Of a stretch of DNA of 7,812 nucleotides, positions 1 to 6,581 are shown one piece after another; position 1 is the stretch's first letter; each line of letters opens with the position of its first letter. This DNA is from Bacilli bacterium (lineage in GTDB: Bacteria; Bacillota_I; Bacilli_A; RF39; UBA660), in the NCBI GenBank assembly GCA_024683115.1, contig JAIKYM010000055.1:1-7812 (forward strand), in the 5' to 3' direction. The notes below the pieces were generated by a model that had not been told where the DNA came from, did not search any database, and saw only the letters and a list, made by a program, of their open reading frames with translations. The translations under genes and the position numbers were made by a program.

Positions 1-104
1 ATTAAAGCACTTCCAATTGTAATTGATAATAACCCTAATAGGACCATTAACATTACTATTACTTTCTTCTTATTTTTCAACTTTTCAAATACTCTTTTTA
101 CCAT
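1..104 (-). CDS. N-terminus of an exported or membrane-anchored protein, cut by the window edge
   Basis: Only the first 34 codons are present; the gene runs off the left edge. From the ATG at 104-102 the product begins MVKRVFEKLKNKKK, a basic stretch. A hydrophobic segment of about 17 residues rich in Val, Leu, Met and Ile follows and ends near G-S-A-L, as in a signal peptide or signal anchor. This start was chosen because GGAG (minus strand, 116-113) lies 8 nt upstream. The same frame is open further upstream (an ATG at 134-132, and beyond to about 200), so a longer N-terminus is possible. The gene lies downstream of the sulfotransferase on the same strand, with a weak terminator between them. 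Function cannot be assigned from this fragment. Export is inferred from the hydrophobic segment alone. Confidence 0.6.
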   Translation of the reverse strand, partial: MVKRVFEKLKNKKKVIVMLMVLLGLLSITIGSAL

Positions 105-162
105 AGGACATTCTCCATCATCTATTATTTTCATTATTACACTAAGTATATCATTTTTAGAC

Positions 163-198
163 AAAAATAAAAAGAAAAACAAGTCATTTTTGTTCTCC
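163..198 (-). terminator. Possible rho-independent terminator after the sulfotransferase gene
   Basis: On the minus strand GGAGAACAA (198-190) can pair with TTGTTTTTC (182-174) around a 7-nt loop. The 9-bp stem contains two G-U pairs. TTTTTATTTTT follows (173-163). It begins 4 nt after the TAA stop of the sulfotransferase gene. The stem is AT-rich and weak, and it also covers a good Shine-Dalgarno (AAGGAG), so it could instead be a leader structure for the next gene. Confidence 0.4.
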
Positions 199-202
199 TT
201 TT

Positions 203-2161
203 TTAGTTAATTTCAATATATTGTAATGTATCATATTTATCTTCGTTATCAACAACGAAAACGTGATATTTTCCTCTCGGTAAATCACTGTAATAAATAG
301 GTTTTTGAGTAGATTCTCCCTTGCTTCTAACTCGATATTTATACGCATGTCCATTAGATGAAATTAAGACTACATCTATGTCATGAGTATTAGCTAATGC
401 TAGTGTCATATCCAAGAATCCATTGTTAGTATTTAAAGGATACATTAGTTGTGGTAAATTCATATACTCATTAGCTTCTTCTAAAGATAAAACAGTAGGT
501 TCAATTTTATTGGTAATCGATATTTTTGCATAACTAGGCTTATAATTGTTATTATTGCTATAAATATTAGTTTTAGCAACCTCAATTTTAGAGTTTCTTA
601 AATGCAATTTATTTAAAATATTATCATTTTGATCTAATTCTATTATAAAAGATTCAAATTGACTATTATTAAATTGATTACAATAATCAACGCTTAAGCC
701 CGCATTAGAAATATGCCATCCAAAATTAATCAACTTATGATTATCGTTAGTATAATTAAAGCTAGACATATTATATGACGAATACTCTTTTCCCCCATAA
801 GACCATATAAGTTCAGCAGTTTTATTGTTGTGATTTATCTTATAAATTCTAGCATAAGATGGCATCTCAACTACAGTTGAACAAGGCATACTTTCTTCTT
901 TATACGCATCATATCCATTATCGAATATTGATAAGTTTCCATCTGTAAAATTAATTGAATGTTGTCCCAAAGGATAAACAAAATTATCACCAATTCCATT
1001 TAATAAATAATCATTAAATGAATCAGATAAATATTTCTTATCACCTAAAATCCAATTGATTTTCTTAGCATTAGCATCTATAGAAACTATTGAATTTAAG
1101 TTTCTTAAACTAACAATTAAAGATGAGGTATTATTATCAAAATATACCGAATTAACCCATGCCCATGAAGGTATAGTAGCTATACTTGGATCTATTTCAT
1201 CAAAAATACTCTTAATATCATATTGATTAACAATTTTAGCATCTTGATCTATTTCAAGAACAGTATCAAATACAGTATTAGATTTATTATTAGACGATAA
1301 TATTAACAAATTACCATTTTCCATCTCAAATGCATCATGATGATATCCACTATCGATATAATATTCATGAATAGTTCTACCAAACATATCAACTTCTACT
1401 AAACCACCTGATGATAATGTATTAGGTCCTTTAGAATATGAAGATAATAATAAATTACCATTTTTTAATACTGTTATACCCCTTGAATATTCAAGATTAA
1501 GATACCATCTTACTTCCCCGTAATTATCATATGCAATAGATGATGTTGTATATGATGATGTGCCAAAATAAAAGTTGCCATCTGAATTAGATGAATCATT
1601 AATTTCGCTAACATTTATCACATTATTGTTCTTATCAACAGCATCTGAACATACTTTATCAATTTTAATATTTAGAGTTTTATTACTACCACTTTCAGTT
1701 TTAACTATAACACTATTATCATATCCACCATACAATCCATAAATAGGAATTATATGATCCTTAGACTTTTCAAAAGTTCTAGTTATATCATCGTTATGTT
1801 TACCTTTAATAGTTATAGTTACACTTTCGTCTTTCTTAGTCTTAAACATTAATAAAGCTGTTTGTGGACTAATACCATATGGATCAACAATAACCATAGG
1901 ATTATTTATATCAGGTTTCTTTTTATTATAATTTTCAACTAAAGTATTATAAACACTATCTTGATATTTATATATATCATAATCTTCTACACTTTTAGAT
2001 AAATCATTCAAAACCCATTTATAGTTAGGATCAACTCTAAGTGCTTCATCAAAATAATACTTAGTATCTTTATTAATAAACGAAAAATAAACAACAACGA
2101 GGATAACTACTACAAATAATGTAATAGTTATTCCTCGTAATATCTTCTTTAACTTATCCAT
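203..2161 (-). CDS. Membrane-anchored arylsulfate sulfotransferase (ASST) family protein
   Basis: 652 aa. Residues 9-29 form an N-terminal membrane anchor with the rest outside the cell. Residues about 86-168 look like the ASST N-terminal beta domain: DPYGISPQTAL at 93-103 and IPIYGLYGGYDNSV at 138-151. A propeller-type catalytic domain follows. Family landmarks are YHHDAF (273-278, conserved His275), SLRN (351-354, Arg353), NWILG (369-373), and GQHSINF (399-405, His401, the likely sulfohistidine nucleophile) followed by IFDNG. The family enzyme moves a sulfuryl group from one phenolic sulfate to another phenol without PAPS. The expected W-x-H-x-N-S motif reads W-A-W-V-N-S here, so Trp335 replaces a catalytic-site His and activity is uncertain. 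About 100 C-terminal residues form an extra beta-rich tail. The start has AGGTG upstream, overlapping the end of the pilin-like gene 11 nt away, which suggests cotranscription. I see no Dsb-type partner gene. Confidence 0.88.
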   Translation of the reverse strand: MDKLKKILRGITITLFVVVILVVVYFSFINKDTKYYFDEALRVDPNYKWVLNDLSKSVEDYDIYKYQDSVYNTLVENYNKKKPDINNPMVIVDPYGISPQTALLMFKTKKDESVTITIKGKHNDDITRTFEKSKDHIIPIYGLYGGYDNSVIVKTESGSNKTLNIKIDKVCSDAVDKNNNVINVSEINDSSNSDGNFYFGTSSYTTSSIAYDNYGEVRWYLNLEYSRGITVLKNGNLLLSSYSKGPNTLSSGGLVEVDMFGRTIHEYYIDSGYHHDAFEMENGNLLILSSNNKSNTVFDTVLEIDQDAKIVNQYDIKSIFDEIDPSIATIPSWAWVNSVYFDNNTSSLIVSLRNLNSIVSIDANAKKINWILGDKKYLSDSFNDYLLNGIGDNFVYPLGQHSINFTDGNLSIFDNGYDAYKEESMPCSTVVEMPSYARIYKINHNNKTAELIWSYGGKEYSSYNMSSFNYTNDNHKLINFGWHISNAGLSVDYCNQFNNSQFESFIIELDQNDNILNKLHLRNSKIEVAKTNIYSNNNNYKPSYAKISITNKIEPTVLSLEEANEYMNLPQLMYPLNTNNGFLDMTLALANTHDIDVVLISSNGHAYKYRVRSKGESTQKPIYYSDLPRGKYHVFVVDNEDKYDTLQYIEIN

Positions 2162-2172
2162 ATAATCACCTA

Positions 2173-4398
2173 CTAATTCATAGAAATAATATATGGATCA
2201 CTTGATGTACCAGTACCAGAACATACATATCCTTTATTGATAATATGCATTGTCTTTAAATTATGTGTACCACCAGTTAAAATATCTAGTGTTCCATCTG
2301 CTTTTCTATAATACCAGTAATAATTAGATTTGGTTGTTTGCCAGTTTTCATGAACTGTTACCTCAAAAGTAGATGAAGTACCATTCTTAGCAATCCAGTA
2401 TTCTCCATCTAAAGCATTGCCAAATAAAGTAACATCACTTTCAGTTGGTATAGCTGAATATCCTAAGTAATCACCTTGATTATCAGTTTCAAATAAAGCT
2501 TGGTTAAACACTTTATTATATCCACCAGTCATAAAATTAGTTTCAAATAAACTTGCTTTATTGAAGAAGTTTTGAGCAACGGTATTTGTATATGTATAGT
2601 TTGTCTCATAGTATCCATCAACGGTTTGAACACCATATACATCATTAACTTCTACAGTAATATCAGTACCAGCTAAAGCACCTAGGTATGCCTCATTGTC
2701 AGCTACAATAATTGTTTCTCCAGCCTTACCTAAAACATTAAATACTTTGCCATTATATTTAACATATTTAACTTTTTCACAATAATAACAAGCTAAATTA
2801 CCAAATGACTTAGTATTTGGACTATTAACTGTTGAACAAGTTGTAGCACAATCTGTTCCTTTGTTATTGTCAATTAAAATACTAAGATTATTTGTTACAT
2901 ATAGATTTACTTGAGCCCATGGACCAAAGAATCCATCTTTATTAATTGCTCTAAAGTAAATGGTATTATATGTCTTATCACTAAATGCACATGTAGCACT
3001 ATTTGAAGTAGCATTATAAGTATAGGATGTAGAAGCGCCAGTTCTATTAATTATATTACTAGAAGGTTTAGCTTCTCTACCCTGAGCAGGTAAACTACCA
3101 ATAGCAAATTCATATTCTTTAATACCTACAGGTGAATATGTATCACTAATTGTAAATGTTTTAGATACATCAAAACTATTAGTACTTCCAGATATTAAAT
3201 CTTGATTTAAAGCTATATCTTGTTTAACAACAATTTTAGACGAATTAGTTAATTTATATTTTTTGAAGTAATGTCCACCTGTTACAGTAGAAACAGTATA
3301 TTCATTTTCTCCATCATCAACTACATATATTTTGTTATAAGAATCCGCATCAGTAGATAATGTGGTAGTTGAAGTACTTATACTTTTGTAATGAGAACTA
3401 TCTTTATAAATACTTTTTTTAATTACAAATGATGTACTTTCTAAGTCTGCACCAATTAAAATAGGTTTAAACGCTAAATAAGTCCATTTACCATCAGCAT
3501 AAGTTGGTCTATATGTACTAAATATTTTTTCTGAACCATTTACTGAATCATAATTCTCATATGATAAGCCAGAACCAAAATCATCTTCAGTAACTGTAGG
3601 TCTAACACCATTGCCTGAAACTGATGTTGTTACAGCTTTTAATTCAATAGAAGGTTCAAATTTTTCTAATACTCTTAATTGTCTAGTTGCACTCATATGA
3701 GTATTAGTTTTAGTAATCCAACTATATGTAATAGTATAATCACCAGCATCATTAGAATACTTAATTTGATTATTACTATCACCATATATTACTTGATTAG
3801 GTTCATATATAGACGTATTTGTCCATACATGCATTCTAGGATCATAAGAACATGTTAAATGATATTCATCTAGTAAAGTATTAATATCAGTAATTAATAC
3901 ACCGTCTTCATCACTTAAAGATAACTTATATGTACCAATACCAGTCATACAATCATATGGTTCACCGTTTATAACATAATCCATTTGAGAAACCAAATAT
4001 TGTTCGGTATTATCATTAGATGCAGGATAATCAAAACGAATAGAACCAGTATTAGAGTCTAATACAGCTTTAATCTTACCATTTGGATCTATTTTTTCTT
4101 TAGTATAAGGATTAATTAAGCTTTCACGTAAATATCCGCCAGTAATTAAATCACCAACAGTAAAATAAACAAAAGATCTATCTATAAATAAACTATTAAA
4201 GTTTTCACTTTCTTTTATACTATAAGCTTGAGCAGCACTTAATACAGCTTCTCTAAAAGCTTCATATTCTTTTTCAGTAGATTTTTTTGAGATAGATGAA
4301 ACATTAACTATTATAACAGCTGCTATAAGTCCTAATATAACGATTGTAGCTATTAATTCTACTAATGTAAATCCCTTCATATTCTTTCTCATATTCAT
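2173..4398 (-). CDS. Giant prepilin-type surface protein with Ig/Fn3-like regions
   Basis: 741 aa. The N-terminus is a textbook class III signal: a short basic leader, then G9|F10-T-L-V-E14 and a hydrophobic helix to about residue 32. Prepilin peptidase would cut after Gly9; Glu14 is Glu5 of the mature protein. Residues 33-150 resemble a pseudopilin head (GDLITGGYLRESLINPYT at 82-99). Residues about 195-245 look Ig-like, ending YTITYSW...ATRQLRVLE. Residues about 412-502 look Fn3-like. Cys517, 521, 537 and 540 form a CxxxC...CxxC cluster. The C-terminus (about 605-741) has DGEYWIA and ends CSGTGTSSDPYI, a pattern I associate with a domain common in surface proteins of gut Firmicutes (from memory, weak). 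Ordinary pilins have 100-200 residues, so this is more likely a pilus-tip or stand-alone surface protein than a major pilin. No pilus assembly genes are in view. First gene of the operon with the sulfotransferase. Met3 may be the true start. Confidence 0.85.
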   Translation of the reverse strand: MNMRKNMKGFTLVELIATIVILGLIAAVIIVNVSSISKKSTEKEYEAFREAVLSAAQAYSIKESENFNSLFIDRSFVYFTVGDLITGGYLRESLINPYTKEKIDPNGKIKAVLDSNTGSIRFDYPASNDNTEQYLVSQMDYVINGEPYDCMTGIGTYKLSLSDEDGVLITDINTLLDEYHLTCSYDPRMHVWTNTSIYEPNQVIYGDSNNQIKYSNDAGDYTITYSWITKTNTHMSATRQLRVLEKFEPSIELKAVTTSVSGNGVRPTVTEDDFGSGLSYENYDSVNGSEKIFSTYRPTYADGKWTYLAFKPILIGADLESTSFVIKKSIYKDSSHYKSISTSTTTLSTDADSYNKIYVVDDGENEYTVSTVTGGHYFKKYKLTNSSKIVVKQDIALNQDLISGSTNSFDVSKTFTISDTYSPVGIKEYEFAIGSLPAQGREAKPSSNIINRTGASTSYTYNATSNSATCAFSDKTYNTIYFRAINKDGFFGPWAQVNLYVTNNLSILIDNNKGTDCATTCSTVNSPNTKSFGNLACYYCEKVKYVKYNGKVFNVLGKAGETIIVADNEAYLGALAGTDITVEVNDVYGVQTVDGYYETNYTYTNTVAQNFFNKASLFETNFMTGGYNKVFNQALFETDNQGDYLGYSAIPTESDVTLFGNALDGEYWIAKNGTSSTFEVTVHENWQTTKSNYYWYYRKADGTLDILTGGTHNLKTMHIINKGYVCSGTGTSSDPYIISMN

Positions 4399-4401
4399 CT
4401 A

Positions 4402-4406
4402 CTCCT
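4402..4406 (-). promoter_or_regulatory. Ribosome binding site that questions the start of the pilin-like gene
   Basis: AGGAG lies only 3 nt before the first ATG (4398-4396) but 9 nt before a second in-frame ATG (4392-4390), which is the better spacing. The real leader may therefore be MRKNMKG rather than MNMRKNMKG. Both remain valid short, basic prepilin leaders. Confidence 0.5.
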
Positions 4407-4416
4407 ACTCTATATA

Positions 4417-4445
4417 AATTTAGCACATTTATCTATAAAAGTAAA
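4417..4445 (-). promoter_or_regulatory. Probable promoter of the pilin-like/sulfotransferase operon
   Basis: On the minus strand there is a -35-like TTTACT (4445-4440), a 17-bp spacer, and an extended -10 of TGC plus TAAATT (4425-4417). Each hexamer matches four of six consensus bases. The implied 5' leader is only about 10-15 nt, just enough to include the AGGAG site. The region is so AT-rich that chance matches are easy. Confidence 0.4.
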
Positions 4446-4493
4446 TTCACAAGATTATTATTTATAATAATAAAATATTTTTTAATTTTATAC

Positions 4494-4521
4494 TTGACTA
4501 GTTATAAATATATGATATAAT
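4494..4521 (+). promoter_or_regulatory. Strong sigma-A-type promoter of the tRNA cluster
   Basis: A -35 of TTGACT (4494-4499) and a perfect -10 of TATAAT (4516-4521) are separated by 16 bp. TGA directly before the -10 makes an extended TGn element. The promoter sits about 20 nt upstream of the first tRNA and faces it. ACTAGT occurs twice around it (4497-4502 and 4524-4529). Confidence 0.85.
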
Positions 4522-4542
4522 GGACTAGTACACAAAAAAGAC

Positions 4543-4618
4543 GTCTCCTTAGCTCAGCTGGTAGAGCAACTGACTCTTAATCAGTGGGTCTAGAGTTCGA
4601 ATCTCTAAGGGGACACCA
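4543..4618 (+). tRNA. tRNA-Lys (anticodon CTT)
   Basis: A 76-nt cloverleaf. Acceptor GTCTCCT pairs with AGGGGAC (one G-U). The D-arm contains AGCTCAGCTGGTAGAGC. Anticodon stem ACTGA/TCAGT encloses loop CTCTTAA with anticodon CTT at 4576-4578, reading AAG. The T-arm has GTTCGAATC, followed by discriminator A and an encoded CCA at 4616-4618. It is the first gene of a three-tRNA transcript. Confidence 0.96.
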
Positions 4619-4622
4619 TTCT

Positions 4623-4699
<77 letters not shown>

Positions 4700-4706
4700 T
4701 TTTAAT

Positions 4707-4782
4707 GGCCTGTTGGTGAAGCGGTTAACACATATGCCTTTCACGCATACATTCATGGGTTCAAATCCCGTACAGGTCACCA
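4707..4782 (+). tRNA. tRNA-Glu (anticodon TTC)
   Basis: A 76-nt cloverleaf. Acceptor GGCCTGT pairs with ACAGGTC (one G-U). Anticodon stem TATGC/GCATA encloses loop CTTTCAC with anticodon TTC at 4740-4742, reading GAA and GAG. The T-arm has GGGTTCAAATCCC, followed by discriminator A and an encoded CCA at 4780-4782. It is the last tRNA of the cluster; a terminator starts 10 nt later. Confidence 0.96.
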
Positions 4783-4792
4783 TTTGATAATG

Positions 4793-4818
4793 ACTAGGTT
4801 TTACCTAGTTTTATTTTT
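4793..4818 (+). terminator. Rho-independent terminator of the tRNA cluster
   Basis: A perfect 7-bp stem, ACTAGGT (4793-4799) with ACCTAGT (4803-4809), closes a TTT loop. TTTATTTTT (4810-4818) follows. The short stem, U-rich tail and position just after tRNA-Glu support the call. Confidence 0.8.
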
Positions 4819-4825
4819 GTATATT

Positions 4826-4856
4826 AAAAGGATATATTTAGCATATATCCTTTTTT
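4826..4856. terminator. Bidirectional terminator hairpin between the tRNA cluster and the convergent membrane-protein gene
   Basis: A perfect 12-bp stem, AAAAGGATATAT (4826-4837) with ATATATCCTTTT (4843-4854), closes a 5-nt loop. On the plus strand six T (4851-4856) make it a back-up terminator for the tRNAs. On the minus strand the stem ends in TTTT, giving a weaker tail. The TAA stop of the convergent gene (4840-4838) forms the last three bases of the minus-strand loop. Confidence 0.7.
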
Positions 4857-5512
4857 ATTTGATTTGCTGTTTTTGTTTCTATAGTATCTATATCTCTAAA
4901 TGATAAAGATGGATAATCAAAGAAATACATGACATTCTTATATATTACACTATTCTTTTTATAAGTACATAAATCATATTCTTTATCATTTATATAAAGT
5001 TTTTTACCTTTATAACTAGCTAAATGAACATTTATACCAGCTTCTGATATATTTGCATAATCAAGATTTACAATACTCATTCCATTTATTTCTTTAATAA
5101 CTGTTGATGTATTTTTGAATAAATCGAACAATATTAATGCATTATACTCATCTTTTAAATCACTTACTAATAATAATACTGTTTTATCATAAAAAGCTAC
5201 ATAATCATATAATCTGACATTTCTTGCCAATTCATTACCATTTATATAAACAGTACTATCTCTATAGTCTAAAGTAGCCACATTATCAAATACAATATTT
5301 AAATTACGATCTCTATCTTTTAGTGTATATAACTTGAATTTTTCAGATTCACTTATTAATTCATAGTTAAATCTTTTTTCAACATAAACACTTTGATCAG
5401 GTTCTGCTGTACCACCACTCATTAATGAATAGATTAAATAAAATCCTGCTAATAGAAAAAAGATAATTATTAATACAATTAATATCTTATCTTCTTTAGT
5501 TGTTTTATTCAC
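4838..5512 (-). CDS. Single-pass membrane protein of unknown function (second gene of operon)
   Basis: I do not recognise a family. From a GTG start at 5512-5510 the product has 224 aa: a short charged N-terminus (MNKTTKEDK), one membrane helix (about 9-31), and a beta-rich extracellular part of about 190 residues. Residues 88-115 (VYINGNELA...) and 172-199 (LYINDKEYD...) look like two copies of one beta unit, as in propeller-like folds; this is inference. GTG was chosen because GTGAATAA contains both this start and the TAA stop of the upstream gene, an 8-nt overlap typical of translational coupling. Competing starts in frame are TTG at 5527-5525, with AAAGGA 8 nt upstream (229 aa), and TTG at 5560-5558, with no ribosome binding site (240 aa). 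The gene likely works with its partner, since both are bitopic with the same orientation. Confidence 0.75.
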   Translation of the reverse strand: MNKTTKEDKILIVLIIIFFLLAGFYLIYSLMSGGTAEPDQSVYVEKRFNYELISESEKFKLYTLKDRDRNLNIVFDNVATLDYRDSTVYINGNELARNVRLYDYVAFYDKTVLLLVSDLKDEYNALILFDLFKNTSTVIKEINGMSIVNLDYANISEAGINVHLASYKGKKLYINDKEYDLCTYKKNSVIYKNVMYFFDYPSLSFRDIDTIETKTANQIKKDIC

Positions 5513-6488
5513 ACGAAATGCCAACAAAATTTTTATCCTTTGTAAATTTAAATGTAGCAATATTTAATCTATTACCATAGTCAGAAAGTTTACTATTAGC
5601 ATTACCTACTTCTTTATTTGTTTTAACATTATATATTTTACCATTAGAAACTTTAGCTACATATGCTTTAACATATATAACATCATCACTAACACCAGCA
5701 TCAATTAACTCATAAGCAACATCTTCTGTATTATTAACATAAAGAATACCTATGTATTCACTCTTAGCTAATGAATAAGCAAAGTTTAAATTATAAACAT
5801 TGAATGATTCAGGTTCATAATCATCTGTACCAAATAACTTAATATAAGCTTTCTTTAATACTGATGATTTAATATTAATAATAGTACCATCTACTTCTTT
5901 ATCACTTTCAAGTAATGTAGAATAAGCCATTTGTAATTTTTGAACATTAGTTAAATCACTTACTTTTACATTCTTTTTGTATAAAGAATAATCATATATT
6001 TTAAATTCATCTATTAAATTTCCATATAAAGCTTTATAATCAATAACTTCTTCCTTCTTTTCAGTTGGAGTTGTTTTAACATCTTCACCAATAGCTGGAG
6101 TCTCTAATTTCTTTTCAGGCTCATAATTATACTTTAGTAAATCAATACTATCAGTCTTATATAATCTATATCCTACATAGCCAAATGCAGCTATCAAAAC
6201 TAAAATATAAACATATAATCTAAAGATTTTAAATGATTTATGAGCTCCTAGTTTTCTTTCTTCTTTATAAATTTGATTTTTAATTTCATCTTTAACATCA
6301 ATTGTAATATCATCAATTATTTTTACTCTAGATTCTCTGTCGAATTTAGCAGTAACTTCATTAGATACTTTTTCCGATAATTCTTTAACTAATTCTTCTT
6401 TATATTCTTTATTAAATTCATCAATAGTATCTTTACGAATCTTTTCAACAGTCTTTTTGTCTAGTACTTCTTCGTTACTCTTAGTCAT
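5505..6488 (-). CDS. Coiled-coil, single-pass membrane protein of unknown function (first gene of operon)
   Basis: 327 aa, no family recognised. Residues 1-85 are highly charged and helical (EKIRKD, EEYKEELVKELSEK-type heptads), predicting a cytosolic coiled coil. Residues 89-110 form one membrane helix (YVYILVLIAAFGYVGY). Residues 121-150 are a Glu/Lys/Pro/Thr linker. Residues 150-327 form an extracellular mixed domain (NVQKLQMAYSTLL, KKAYIKLFGTDDYEP). The N-in, C-out layout resembles anchored sensors, scaffolds and cell-envelope assembly proteins, but nothing is specific enough to name. The ATG start has AAAGGA 9 nt upstream and a near-consensus promoter just before it. The stop overlaps the start of the next gene, so the two are almost certainly coexpressed. 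Confidence 0.85.
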   Translation of the reverse strand: MTKSNEEVLDKKTVEKIRKDTIDEFNKEYKEELVKELSEKVSNEVTAKFDRESRVKIIDDITIDVKDEIKNQIYKEERKLGAHKSFKIFRLYVYILVLIAAFGYVGYRLYKTDSIDLLKYNYEPEKKLETPAIGEDVKTTPTEKKEEVIDYKALYGNLIDEFKIYDYSLYKKNVKVSDLTNVQKLQMAYSTLLESDKEVDGTIINIKSSVLKKAYIKLFGTDDYEPESFNVYNLNFAYSLAKSEYIGILYVNNTEDVAYELIDAGVSDDVIYVKAYVAKVSNGKIYNVKTNKEVGNANSKLSDYGNRLNIATFKFTKDKNFVGISCE

Positions 6489-6511
6489 TTGAACACATCC
6501 TTTACAATTTA

Positions 6512-6540
6512 ATTATACATTAATTGCGTTAACTATACAA
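6512..6540 (-). promoter_or_regulatory. Promoter of the two-gene membrane-protein operon
   Basis: On the minus strand there is a -35-like TTGTAT (6540-6535), exactly 17 bp, then a perfect -10 TATAAT (6517-6512). It ends about 23 nt before the ATG at 6488, leaving room for a short leader with the AAAGGA site. It lies directly behind the terminator of the deacetylase gene, which supports separate transcription. Confidence 0.75.
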
Positions 6541-6551
6541 TTATTTTGCAT

Positions 6552-6581
6552 AAAAAAACCATATAATTATTTATATGGTTT
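6552..6581 (-). terminator. Rho-independent terminator of the deacetylase gene, overlapping its stop codon
   Basis: On the minus strand AAACCATATAA (6581-6571) pairs perfectly with TTATATGGTTT (6566-6556) around loop ATAA, then TTTT (6555-6552) continues a run of seven T. The TAA stop codon (6569-6567) is the last three bases of the loop, and the final codons form the left arm of the stem. Confidence 0.85.

Noticed and set aside
4399..4542. Riboswitch or T-box leader between the pilin-like gene and the tRNA cluster
   Set aside because: The 144-bp gap is very AT-rich and is explained by two divergent promoters. I see no conserved leader motif or stable long stem.
5513..5560. Longer version of the second membrane-protein gene starting at TTG 5560
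   Set aside because: It has no ribosome binding site and would overlap the upstream gene by 56 nt. GTG 5512 or TTG 5527 is better supported.
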